Notes under the pieces: generated by a model
Database searches by the model: none
The model's input: the letters and a program-made list of their open reading frames with translations, nothing else
Told to the model about the DNA's origin: nothing
NCBI GenBank assembly: GCA_000934385.1
Contig: KN880431.1
Span: forward strand, 463,618-527,617
Direction: 5' to 3'
Source of the DNA: Cylindrobasidium torrendii FP15055 ss-10
Taxonomy: Eukaryota > Basidiomycota > Agaricomycetes > Agaricales > Physalacriaceae
DNA: 64,000 nucleotides
In this document: positions 34,374 through 47,877 of the stretch, in pieces
Layout of the letters: every line of letters starts with the position of its first letter
Position numbering within the stretch: position 1 is the first letter of the stretch
Position numbers and translations under genes: made by a program

Positions 34374-36486
34374 CTATGGTCGACCTGGCACCTTCTTTGC
34401 AGCCATGACTCGATGCACGTTCAATGCACGGTCGACAGCATTCAGCACCGGCTGCAAAGCCTAAAGCTAGGTCAGTACGCAAACAATAACTGAAAAGGTC
34501 AAACCAACCGTTTGTATTTTTTGCGGGTCAATGCCCTGCGCCATCCCAGCGGCGACAAGGGCGGACACTTTCTCGTGAGTCCTCGCAAGATATGCCGCCA
34601 TTTTTGCTGCTTTTGCGACGCGCTGTGCGGGTGTCTGAGGAGCGAGAACAGCCTCGGTTACAGGTGGTGCCATCGCAGCCCAGAATTGTCTTAAGAATTC
34701 GTTGGCGGCGGTTTGGCATGTGCGCATTTGACTGAAAAAGGCTTCCGGGATATCGTCTAGCACAGGAATTCAGCGATACTGCATCGTGTAATGTTGGAAC
34801 AGGCAATACTCTTTCTTGACCGCACATCCAATCGTGCATACACGTTATTGCTCATGGAAAGGAAAGCTGCATCACCCGCCTTGCGTTCGATTTTCAACTG
34901 CACTTCGTGAGCTTCACTTCTGGATCGTGTACGGAAAGACGTACCTGTCCTAGTTTATCTTGCCATGATTCGAGAGAATCCCGCGTGCCCATGATAATTG
35001 AACGAATGTCAATTGCCTGTCCTGCCGCCCCATTTTGTGTACCTTGACGGCCTTCAAAGTAGCGTTGACTATCCTGCATTTCCAAAGTGATGCCACTAGC
35101 AGCTTCTGGGTCGTTCAAGTCATCAAGCTCAATGGCTGCATTGTAGTCCTGTTCAAAGCCCAAATTTAACATTCGGTCTTGTTGCAATCGTTGGGAAGGA
35201 TGACCTACATCTGTCCTCTGCTTTTTCGCTGGAGGTTCTTCACCCAGCGCCGCGCTCAACAGTCTCTCCGAATGTTCATTGAACTTACGAATGAGAGGTA
35301 GCGCACCACGCTGCCTGCCAGCTTGCATTGTTACATCCTTTTCATTCCCAGTCTCCTCATGGTCCTCCCGAGTGGCACCCAAGTTGACATACAAGTCGCC
35401 AACTTTTGGCAGTTGTCTCCGTGGTTCGAGCTCATCATCGTCTCGTTCAAGGTATTTGTCGAAAATGGGGTCTTCCTTTACAACGTGCTGAGTGGCTGCA
35501 GACCGGATAGATGCACGGTGTGCATTGAATAGTTTGGACTGGAAGTAGCGCTTCCAAAATTGCTCCTCGGATAGTTTCTGGGGAACGGTGTCGCTATATG
35601 CGCGTGCAACAACGGGGTATTCGTCAAAGATATCGTGCACCAGCTGTGGGGTGATGCGAATCTTCGTTTCGCCTCCTTCCACAGTTTCCGGACGCGGGTC
35701 GACGAGTTGGCCGGGTTTCCCTTTGCGCTGGTTCTCTTGAGCTGCTTGAGCGAGGACGAGGTGCTGGAAGATGTGAGTGCCTTGAAGATATCAGGACGGA
35801 AAACACACCTCTCTGCCCTCCCAAAACTCCGCCTCAGAAATTTGACCTCCAAAAACAAGTTCGCGATGTAGTGCCGCGAGATCTGGGTTCCCTAGGAGAA
35901 CAGTCTTTCGCAGACGGAAGTCTCGCGCTGGGTCCTCGCCAGATATTGAGGTCATGGAACGAACATCTGCAGATATGGAAACGGCTCGCGACGGTCCTGG
36001 GACGGGAAGTGCGCTTGGCACAGACGCGACGACCGGTGCTGGTGCAAAGGAGGACGTTGACGATGTTATAGGCGGCGGTGGAGGTCCTCGGGATACCACT
36101 GGGGCAACGGGTGTAGCAGATACAGCGGACGTTTCTTTGTTGCGCCCCATAATAGCCGTTAGCTCAGCTTTGAACTTTTCGCGTTCGGCCACAGCTGTTC
36201 CATGGTCTTGGGCAAGGAAAGTGAAGAAGTGTCCCTCTTGGTGGTCAACGGTGGTCACCTTGAGCTTGACTTGTGCTGCGCCTGCCTTGCTACAGAACAA
36301 TGCTGGAGAACTAGTTGGTGAAGAGTCACACACTCAGGCGTTTAGCCACCCACCAAGCAATTGCGATCTCTCGAACCGGATAGACGGCGCCGTCTGAGCG
36401 TCTTGTGTCCATTGCAAATGGGTATCATTAAGTTCAAGTGTCCCTGCGGTTTTTTTGAAGGATGTCTTTGCCGTAAGACAAGGCAT
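34374..36486 (-). CDS. TFB1: TFIIH core subunit Tfb1 (p62)
   Basis: Core subunit of TFIIH, needed for RNA polymerase II initiation and nucleotide excision repair. Exons 36486-36354, 36302-35809, 35763-34945, 34897-34810, 34756-34509 and 34460-34374 give 622 residues. The N-terminal PH-like domain (KTAGTLELNDTHLQWTQDA, APSIRFERSQLLALFCSK) is followed by two BSD domains (ELVFGGQISEAEFWEGRE; then PQKLSEEQFWKRYFQSKLF). The p62 C-terminal helical region is present (PEAFFSQMRTCQTAANEFLR). The exon encoding KIERKAGDAAFLSMSNNVYA is bounded by two short introns. An Ala/Pro/Ser-rich linker separates the PH and BSD parts. Divergent from the PHOSPHO-type phosphatase with 110 bp between ATGs. Confidence 0.92.
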
Positions 36487-36518
36487 AAGGACAAGGACAA
36501 CAGGACCCGGGGAATATA

Positions 36519-36526
36519 GTGATCGG
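36519..36526 (+). promoter_or_regulatory. GTGATCGG element, TFB1/phosphatase promoter
   Basis: GTGATCGG lies 33 bp from the TFB1 ATG, and an inverted CGATCAC follows at 36580-36586. Related to the CGATCGG element of four other divergent promoters here (shared core GATCGG). Confidence 0.3.
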
Positions 36527-36596
36527 TCTACATGAATCTCCGGCCCGACGTGACGCGCTCAGAAATTTCTGGATCCCGACGATCACCACCAACGCC

Positions 36597-37557
36597 ATGG
36601 TTCGCCGTCTCATCGTCTACGATTTCGACTGGTGCGGTCACAACTCAGCCTCTACATCGAATTTGCTCAATATATCGCAGGTCCATGGCCGACCAGGACT
36701 CTGACCGCTGGGTCTTCGAGGTCCTGGACATTGGCATCCGGCGCAAGATGGAGGATCTCGAGTCCACTGTACAGTGGACAGACCTGGTGTAAGAAACACC
36801 AGCACCCGGACATCTTCACCCCACGCATTTCATCCATCGCAGCGCCCAGTCTCTCCGCGAGGGCCATGAAGCTGGCATAACTCGCGCCCAGATCGAGAGC
36901 GCTCTCCGTGCTATGCCATTCCACCCCGCTTCCAAGCGTGCTATCAGCAATCTCAAGGCCAAAGGAGAGACCACCTTCTTCTGCCTTTCCAACGCCAACT
37001 CTGTCTTCATTTCTACCATCCTCAAGGTACGCGGCATACCCTACCGCAATTCCAACAACCTATTCACCGTTCATTCTAGGAGCAAGGACTTACAGACTGT
37101 TTCACCGAACTTGTAACCAATCCTGCAGTCTGGGAAGAATCTGGCCTTCTTAACCTTCGTCGGCGCGTTGACCCAGTGGGACCGCAGCACGCATGCAAAG
37201 TTGGCTGCAGTCCCAATATGTGCAAAGGTACCAACTGAACAGTCTGTACCATGCGTGGTACTCACGCATCCACACAGGCGACGAGCTCGAAGCTTTCCTT
37301 CAACGTCACGGCGACTTCGATCAGATCATCTACGTCGGCGACGGTTCTAACGACTACTGCCCTGTCCTTCGGCTGCGCAGGTTGGAATTTTGCCTATCAT
37401 ATTACCGTTTCTTTGCTCATGCATCTATAGCCAAGACACGGTTCTCTGCCGCACTATGCGCGGACTTTCCAAACGTATCGAGAAAGGACCACCCCAATGT
37501 CATGTCAAATATTGGGATGGAGCATGGGAAATCGAAGAATTGTACAAGACCTTCTAG
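36597..37557 (+). CDS. PHOSPHO1/2-type HAD phosphatase
   Basis: Small cytosolic phosphatase of the PHOSPHO family; animal members act on phosphoethanolamine/phosphocholine or pyridoxal phosphate. Exons 36597-36631, 36681-36788, 36843-37026, 37080-37227, 37278-37380 and 37431-37557 give 234 residues, the usual length. The catalytic motif YDFDWS is assembled across the first intron, followed by MADQDSDRWVFEVL. Further family blocks are STVQWTDLV, FFCLSNANSVFI, CSPNMCKG and IIYVGDGSNDYCPVLRL (HAD motif IV). The segment KRIEKGPPQCHVKYWDGAWE closes the protein. The substrate of fungal members is not settled. Confidence 0.9.
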
Positions 37558-38115
37558 ACATATATCAATAAAGCAGATAAATCATGTATCAGAAGTGGGC
37601 CGTATCTCTGTATCCAGTCGTCCATGTAAATACGCAAGTCTACCGTGAGATGCGCCAAGAATGCTCTGGTTATTGTGTGCTGCCAATGTTCTTCGTAAGG
37701 TGCCTTCAGAATGGGTCCAAAGACTTAGTAAGTACGTCAATCCATATTGAGTTCTAGCACCTTATTTTGTCCAATGTTCATCGACTCGTCAATAACTTAC
37801 CTCGTTTGATTGATGACCAATCACAATGAAAGCCGCATTCACTGCAGGGAACCGCTTCAGGCTCTAAAATGTATGCATGGCATAACAGAAACACGACGAC
37901 GAGAAGCATGTGCTGCAAGTCAGCGGAATGCATAACTAGTCTGATTGCAGTGTTGAAGAAGAATATCAGTATGTATGTGACTGAATGAGGGGGCTTGAAT
38001 CCACGGAACAAGTACTATATAACATCGCAAACTACACGACAGCAACACCAGGTACAGTCAGAGGAGCAGCGTTGGTACGTATGCGCAATATCAACATCAC
38101 CAGTCGTGGCTTCAA
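37558..38115. other. Convergent 3' intergenic
   Basis: About 560 bp between the stops of the phosphatase and YAK1. A hydrophobic minus-strand frame (38011-37778) starts without ATG and has no domain, so I do not call it. Confidence 0.4.
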
Positions 38116-41464
<3,349 letters not shown>

Positions 41465-41995
41465 GTCGATGTTGGAGGCAGCAGGGAAGTGTGCGTGACG
41501 ATTGTGACAGCCGGTAACACCGTGCCGTCGCGTTCACAAGCGTTCCCAGTCCACAAAACTGCGCGCAGGGAACGGCCCAGATATTTTGAGAAAGATTCTA
41601 CGCGAGAAGTATGCCACTCCAAATTTCAGATGTCGTAGAATGCGGACGACGCTAATAGCCGTTATATTTCCACGATTTCGATAGTACGGCTTGTAGGAAA
41701 ACCCTATCATACTACAAGCAACTCCCCTTTGTAAGATGATTATACTTGACCATTACAAAGAGAATAAAACAGTCAAACGAGTAAACTTGCCATAGGCAGT
41801 AAGTATCCTTGAGGTGGCGTCTTGTGGCGCTGCCGCCACCCACCAAATCCCGCAAACATGAAGCTGTAGACTCCCATTCCTTCTCAAAAAAACTGAGGAG
41901 AACATAGCAGGGATCTTCAGCCGATACCACTGTGTTATCAGTGCTACGTCAAGCAGCCATCAAGTCTGTTCCATGATAAATACAGTCCAAAGCTA
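41465..41995. other. Intergenic between CASP and YAK1
   Basis: About 530 bp holding the CASP 3' end and the YAK1 promoter. An 8-bp inverted repeat GCTTGTAG/CTACAAGC (41689-41696, 41712-41719) could form a hairpin. No gene seen. Confidence 0.4.
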
Positions 41996-44473
41996 TCATA
42001 TCCTCGGCTGCCGTTGTAATGGTACCTCCTGCGTCGCACATTCATACGTCGTAAACATCACTAGGACATGAAGCGCCAACGCATAACATAGAAACACTGC
42101 TCTCGTCCTCCTGTTATTAAGAATGGCTTTGGTGGCTACTAATACGCCTCGTTCGATGGGATTCAAACTTTGATAGGCACGGGCAGCTTCCTGTTTGGCG
42201 AATGAAAGGAGTTGTTGCACGGGTCATTTCGAAAACTCACCCGTCCTTTGAACTGCTCGAAAGGATTCATAGCCTCCTCGTACTGGGTGCGATATTTACC
42301 CATATCATCAGACGGCCCTCCCAAAGGCGCCGGTAAAGGGTCAAGTTGTGTTGTGACCCGTCCCTCACGATAACTCTGCATGTACCTAACCTTTTCATAC
42401 AACTTCAAGTTGTCGGCCTGCAAAGTCTTGACCTCTGCACGCAGGTCTGAAATGATTTGAAACTGCTTGCGAAGTTCCTGTCAATAATGTTTCAGCATAG
42501 AAGTGAGCGAGAGAGAGGCAGTAGACGGACTTCTTCCAGTTCTGCATTTCGCTGTCTGAACCTATCTCGTTGACTTTTGACGATAGGTAGAATAGATGTG
42601 TCCGCCGATGGGGCGAAGGGTATCGGCGTGGTTCGCACACTGCTGCTACCGCCATCTCCACTTTCTTTGGGCTTCCCAAGATCGGCCAAGACGTCCAATT
42701 CAATGTCTTTCGAGTCTGTCGTAGGTGTGGCATTGCCTGTCCCCGCTGACATCAAATCGGTCTCGAGCTTCTCGTTCAACATCTTTTGCTTCTTCAATTC
42801 GGCCTCTTTGGCATCAGCAGATTCACGAGCAGCGTCAAGAGATGAACCAAGTTCTCCATGGAGGATCTGTCCGCGAGCAGCTTAGTTTTACGTGCACAAT
42901 CAAAGCAAGCACACGCACACGAATTTTCGTCAACTCCTCCAAAAGCTTCTTGTTTTTGAGCGCAAGTAAAGCCTCTAACGACTTCACTTCCTCCTCTTTC
43001 TCGGGATTCGGGTTGGGGAGGTGTACATCGTGGTCAAAGTCGTCGTCAAAGCCGGCAAATTCAACATACTCAATGACAAAGTAAGAAACCATTGCTATGC
43101 TGTGAACAAATAAGCAAACCTTCATAATACCAAGCTCGCGCTTGATTTCATCGTAGTCGTGGTACTTCTGTAGACGTTGCTTGAGGCTTTGTATTTCATC
43201 CACCTATATATGTTACTCTCTGAAAAAGGGTAATCTGGAGATTGTGCGCACCTTTTTCTGAGCATCTCTGGCCATATCATCCTTCAGTTTCTTAGTCTGC
43301 TGTTCAGCGCTGGCGAGAGTAGCCTTCTGCGCCTCCAAAACGTTCGACATGCGCTCGACCTCAACCTCGTACTCTTCGACTCTGGCCTGGAGAGCTTTGC
43401 TGTTTCCTACATCGTCGTTTCCGCTGCGTATTGATTCAATCTCAGCGCGCAATATTTCCTGAGGCCAAATTAAGACGAGAGCCGAAAATCACTCTGAAAA
43501 CGCACATTTCTACGCTCAACTGTGGCGACACGACCGTTTGCGCGCTCCAAGTCAGCAACCATCATATCCACTTCCGCCAATTTAGCAACGACCTCTTGGT
43601 CTTGCTTCGAGCTATGGTCCACTAGCTTGCTTTGTGCTGTTTCATTCGAAGTACGAAGGTCACGGAGTTGACTTTTGGTAACAGCAAGCTGGCGTTGTAG
43701 ATCCTGCTCGCGCTCTTCGTAGTTGCGCAGTTTCTCGTCATACGTTGCATGGAGTTCGGCTTCCTTCTGAGCGACGCGTTCGTTGGTCATGCTTTCCATC
43801 TGCGAGTCGAAGACATGTCATGTAATGCAGACATATCAGCAGGGTACAATGAAATACCTTGGCTTCTACCTGCGCCAACTTGGTCTTAGCAGCCTCGAGC
43901 GAAGCGGTATCGGCGAGTTTCTTCTTAAGCTCTGCATTCTCTTCCCGTAGTTTTTGAAGTTGAGAATCTGTCTCCTTGGCTTCCTCTACCTTGATGGCCT
44001 GGTCCACAGCAGCCTCGAGCAGCGGGTATGGATCCGGTGCTTCGGCCAGGACCTTGTATAAGTCGAGGAATGCATTCTCTGCTGTTCGAGAGCGCTTCGT
44101 GAGAGAGTCAATCTCAGATTGATAGGCTGGTTCATGGATGAAAGGACGCTCAAAAGATGGTGATAATAGACGCACCCTTCAATAAACCCTTAAATCCGGA
44201 TACTTTGTCCTCGTCGGGGATGCGCTTGAACTCTACATGAAGGTCAGAGGAATAGGTCGAAGAGAGATAAATGTACCCTTGGTTTTGTCCGACAATGTCT
44301 TGCGCCCGACCAGATTGGCCTTCTGGTTGTCAATGATCTCCACACCCTGTGTGTCCAGGGATTTCTGAAGTTCGGAGAGGTTTACATCTGGGAAATAATG
44401 AGAAGAGGCGGGCTTCTAAGCTTTTGAACCTACTTCTCCAGGTGGATAGTGCGCCAGAGAAATTGGTGGCCAT
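41996..44473 (-). CDS. COY1: Golgi coiled-coil tether CASP (Coy1)
   Basis: Tail-anchored Golgi protein that acts in intra-Golgi retrograde transport with the COG complex and SNAREs. Exons 44473-44434, 44387-44277, 44232-44176, 44126-43858, 43799-43506, 43458-43252, 43203-43120, 43068-42919, 42866-42531, 42477-42241 and 42190-41996 give 659 residues, close to human CASP. The N-terminus carries the family segment NLSELQKSLDTQGVEIIDNQ. Almost the whole protein is heptad coiled coil. The conserved ELGIMKYVEFAGFDDDF is created by splicing. The C-terminal CASP domain follows (DNLKLYEKVRYMQSY, EEAMNPFEQFKG, YQSLNPIERGVL), and the membrane anchor is AVFLCYALALHVLVMFTTY. Divergent from the uS9m gene (104 bp). 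Confidence 0.93.
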
Positions 44474-44508
44474 GGTCAATGCCCAAGCCAGGTGTTGCTG
44501 GTCGTTCT

Positions 44509-44515
44509 CGATCGG
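44509..44515 (+). promoter_or_regulatory. CGATCGG element, CASP/uS9m divergent promoter
   Basis: CGATCGG lies 36 bp from the CASP ATG and 63 bp from the uS9m ATG, in the same orientation as the copies at 15127, 47838 and 56566. Confidence 0.4.
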
Positions 44516-44577
44516 CGTCACGAATGGACGCGACTCGGCACGTGGCCTCACACACTCTTTTTCCGACACTTTCGTGC

Positions 44578-45988
44578 ATGAACGTCCTCCGAGTTGGATT
44601 GCGGCCAGCGCGCGCGCAGGCCTGGCGCCAAATTGCCGTCGCCAGCACACGCACATATGCCAGCCGCCCATATGTACCGCCGTATACAGTTGAAGCGCGG
44701 GGTCCACCGGAAACCCGAGAGACACGGCGGATGGTCATGAACCAGCATGCCAACAAACTGGCTGCTCAGGATGCCATGGGGGACGACGAACGCGCACTGA
44801 GGGCCGCAGCGGAGCGTAATGGCATCGACCTTTCAGAGCCGGAGAACTTGGCGTTACTGGAACGAGCTCTATTGGCGGAACGCAATGCCGACGAGGATGT
44901 CAGCCCCATGGACAACCTCGACGAACAAACGGACGACCACCCGGATGATGGTCATCCCTACAACCTTTTCTCAGAGGACCCTGAGCACGAGCTGGACGAG
45001 GAGGATGCGTACAAAATCCTCGACAAATGGGACCGTTCTCAGCGCAGCATACCGCTGCGTCCAGAGACACCAGGGTTCTACACTGGACGGGACCGCTATT
45101 ATGACACGTTGTGGAAGCTTCGAGCGGCGTGTGGCTCTGCGAAGAACACCCTCAAGATTATGCAGCTCTGGCCTCTACCTACCTTCGCGCGCGCGTCATT
45201 AGTCCCCCTCCCTGCTGTATGGGCGGATCTTGCCACCATGAACCAGGTCGGCGGCATGCGAATCAACAGGACTCGCTACTCGACTCTCTTGAACGTACTC
45301 GCGGAAATGCACGAGCTCCTGCGCATCTCTATTTCGGCAGGAGTACAGGATATTGCCGACACTCTTGAATCCCTTATGACTATGTTTGAAGGGAGTGAAC
45401 AGCGCAAGCTTGCCATTGCGAACGCGGGCAAAGTCCACCAAAAGACATTGGATAGATTTGGACGCTCTTACAATGTCGGCAGGCGTAAGACCAGCTCAGC
45501 GCGTGTATGGATCATTCCTACCCGGCTTGGTACCGTGACTGCCCCCACTGGCGCCGACCAATTCGGTGGAGAAGGCAATACAGCATCTGCCGCAGAACCT
45601 CCCATCCCAACAACTACCGTTCTCGTCAACAATCTCCCTCTTCACCACTACTTCCCAAACAGTCTCGAACGCGAACGAGTGACCTATCCTCTTCGCGTGG
45701 CTGGTGTCCTCGGGAAGTACAACATCTTCGCTCTTGCTCGCGGTGGAGGTCACACTGGCCAGAGTGGTGCGATTGCCCATGGTATTGCAAACGGTCTTAC
45801 GACACACGATATCCAATTGTATCGTGTACTGAAAAAGGGTAAGGAAATCTGCCTTGAGCTATCATTCCCCTCGCTAATACTAATGAATAACCACAGCTGG
45901 TCTACTTAGACGCGATCCCCGCCAAGTTGAGCGTAAGAAGACGAACAGGCCGAGTGCGAGGTCAGGATACAGGTGGACCAAGCGGTAG
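44578..45988 (+). CDS. MRPS9: Mitochondrial ribosomal protein uS9m
   Basis: Small-subunit mitoribosomal protein. Exons 44578-45838 and 45897-45988 give 450 residues. The N-terminus MNVLRVGLRPARAQAWRQIA is a clear mitochondrial presequence and fixes the start. A long mitochondrial-specific N-terminal extension (about 1-320) includes an acidic part (EQTDDHPDDGHPYNLFSEDP). The bacterial-type S9 domain occupies the C-terminus: VLVNNLPLHHYFPN, YNIFALARGGGHTGQSGAIA, HGIANGLTTHDIQLYRVLKK. The second exon encodes the invariant basic tail GLLRRDPRQVERKKTNRPSA with SGYRWTKR, which contacts rRNA. Length is typical for fungal uS9m. Confidence 0.93.
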
Positions 45989-46444
45989 ACGCTGTCACAT
46001 ATATTATATTTGCTACATCAATTCTCTCGTCGTTCTGGTGTTTTTGTGAGCCTAGTCCATGAGGATTAGAACGTGCGATAATAGGACCGACCCCGGATGT
46101 TCGCATAAATAGTGCTATGTAAGACCCGCATTTTACTTTTGTCAACTTCCGAGCCTTGTCAAGATGGTTTAGAAGCTCAGTCTGAATCTCATGATCAAAG
46201 GTTCGCCTTGAGAACGTATTATGAAAGGGTTGAGAGCAGTGCTGCTTTGCAGGTTGTCGACGTCCTTGGTGCTTTCACTCTCGAAAAGTGAACGTGTGTA
46301 TTGTCGCAAATGCGGTACCTGCGCCTCCGACTCATTTATTCTACAAGTGAGTGTACTCATGCCAACCTGCGCTCTGTCATGGGAAGGCTACTCCAGACGC
46401 CTGTAATAAGTAAGCCAGTACGTGTACGGGCAACGAACGTGCAC
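45989..46444. other. Convergent 3' intergenic
   Basis: About 455 bp between the stops of uS9m and the cyclophilin gene. No gene or repeat seen. Confidence 0.5.
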
Positions 46445-47777
46445 TCACTTCTCAATGTCGTCGCTATCCACCCGCTGGTAGACGCTGTCCATGCGCTCCT
46501 TGCCGGTCACAAGGCGACGGACCCATTGGAAGGTCCTTGTCCACGCAAGCAGCGCGCCGATGACACCGACAACGATGAGCAGAGAAACGACATAGCCGAT
46601 GACCGACGGCATGCTGGTCGATGCGGCAACAGCCTCTGCGGAAGGAGCGACAGCGGCTTGCGTGATCAAAGGGACAGTCTCGTCTTGCACTTGGGATTGG
46701 GAGACAGTGGGAGTGGTATTGACGTCCTGAAAGGAACAAACAATTTTTATTGGTACTCGACTCGTATATTCATAGACAAAATCAAAGCTCAGCATGGAAT
46801 GGTACCTCGTTTCCTTCCTCGTCAAAGCTTGGGGGAACGGGGAGCTGCAAGAATACATGAGTATGCAATTAGCGTGTGCGAACCAGATACTCACCTCGCC
46901 GGACTGGGCAATGATAACATCCTCGGCAGGCTTGTCGCGGCTGCCTTTTGGAACGTTCTCTGCGCAGACTGTCAGCCGGGGACCATAGACGGTCGTGTTA
47001 ACGCACCAATGGCGCGAACAACATCCATGCCGTCGAGGACGTTTCCGAAGACGACGTGCTTTCCATCGAGCCAAGCAGTCTTAGCAGTGCAGATAAACTA
47101 TGCGGGATTTAGAACCTTCAAACCGTTGGTGAATCTAGAAACATACGAATTGAGAGCCTGTGAATGATGTGAGTACAAGTGAATAAGGGAGAATATGGAC
47201 CGACCGTTGGTGTTCTTGCCAGCGTTTGCCATGGAGAGGACACCAGGTCCGGTGTGGCGAAGCTTGAAGTTCTCATCCTCGAACTTGTCGCCGTAGATAG
47301 ACTACAGGAGTTAAACACACGGATTTAGACGCAGAGCTCTCATCAAGTACCTTGCCACCGGTACCATCTCCCCTGGTGAAATCACCACCCTGGATCCTGA
47401 AATCATGGTTCAATGATTGAGTTGAAAATCAACGATTTTGTCACATACATGAAGTCCTTGATGACACGGTGAAATTTGGATCCTTCGTAGCCGTATCCAA
47501 GAGCATTACCATCCGCATCCTTTCCAGCAGCCAGAGCGCGGAAGTTCTCAACGGTCTTTGGAACGGTCTTGCCGTAGAGACCCATGGTTACTAGTATAAG
47601 TATTAGGGAGAATGTCTAAATGCACTTTGAACACGTACTCCTGCCGAGGTCCTTGTCGCCATGCTTGATGTCAAAGTAGACAATGTTGGTGACCTGAGGG
47701 CCGCGGGCCGCATCGGACACAGTGAAAAGCGCGACGAACGTAAGGACAAGGAAGGCTAACGATATACGACCGAACAT
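46445..47777 (-). CDS. Membrane-anchored ER cyclophilin (peptidyl-prolyl isomerase)
   Basis: Catalyses cis-trans isomerisation of prolyl bonds during folding in the secretory pathway. Exons 47777-47639, 47590-47449, 47396-47351, 47301-47205, 47157-47147, 47097-47007, 46959-46895, 46844-46806 and 46726-46445 give 303 residues. A signal peptide ([20 protein letters not shown]) is followed by a CypB-type domain with active-site blocks [19 protein letters not shown] and [12 protein letters not shown], and [12 protein letters not shown]. After residue 220 a linker leads to a membrane span ([20 protein letters not shown]) and a basic cytosolic tail ([18 protein letters not shown]). Exon 5 is only 11 nt and encodes most of GSQF. 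Divergent from DBP7 with 100 bp between ATGs. Confidence 0.92.
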
Positions 47778-47837
47778 ATTGGGAGAAGGGATGGTGGGCA
47801 GAGGCTGCTAACGTGGCCACTTTATATCGAGCTTCCT

Positions 47838-47845
47838 GCGATCGG
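47838..47845 (+). promoter_or_regulatory. GCGATCGG element, cyclophilin/DBP7 promoter
   Basis: GCGATCGG lies about 61 bp from the cyclophilin ATG and 33 bp from the DBP7 ATG. The identical octamer occurs in the GH45/GCN5 promoter at 56566. Confidence 0.4.
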
Positions 47846-47877
47846 TACCTTGGTTTTCATCACTGCTTTAGTTTGCG

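Noticed and set aside
37778..38011. Hydrophobic 77-codon minus-strand frame
   Set aside because: Begins at TTG, no domain, lies in a convergent 3' region.
45199..45816. Antisense frames within the uS9m gene
   Set aside because: Shadows of the conserved ribosomal protein coding strand.
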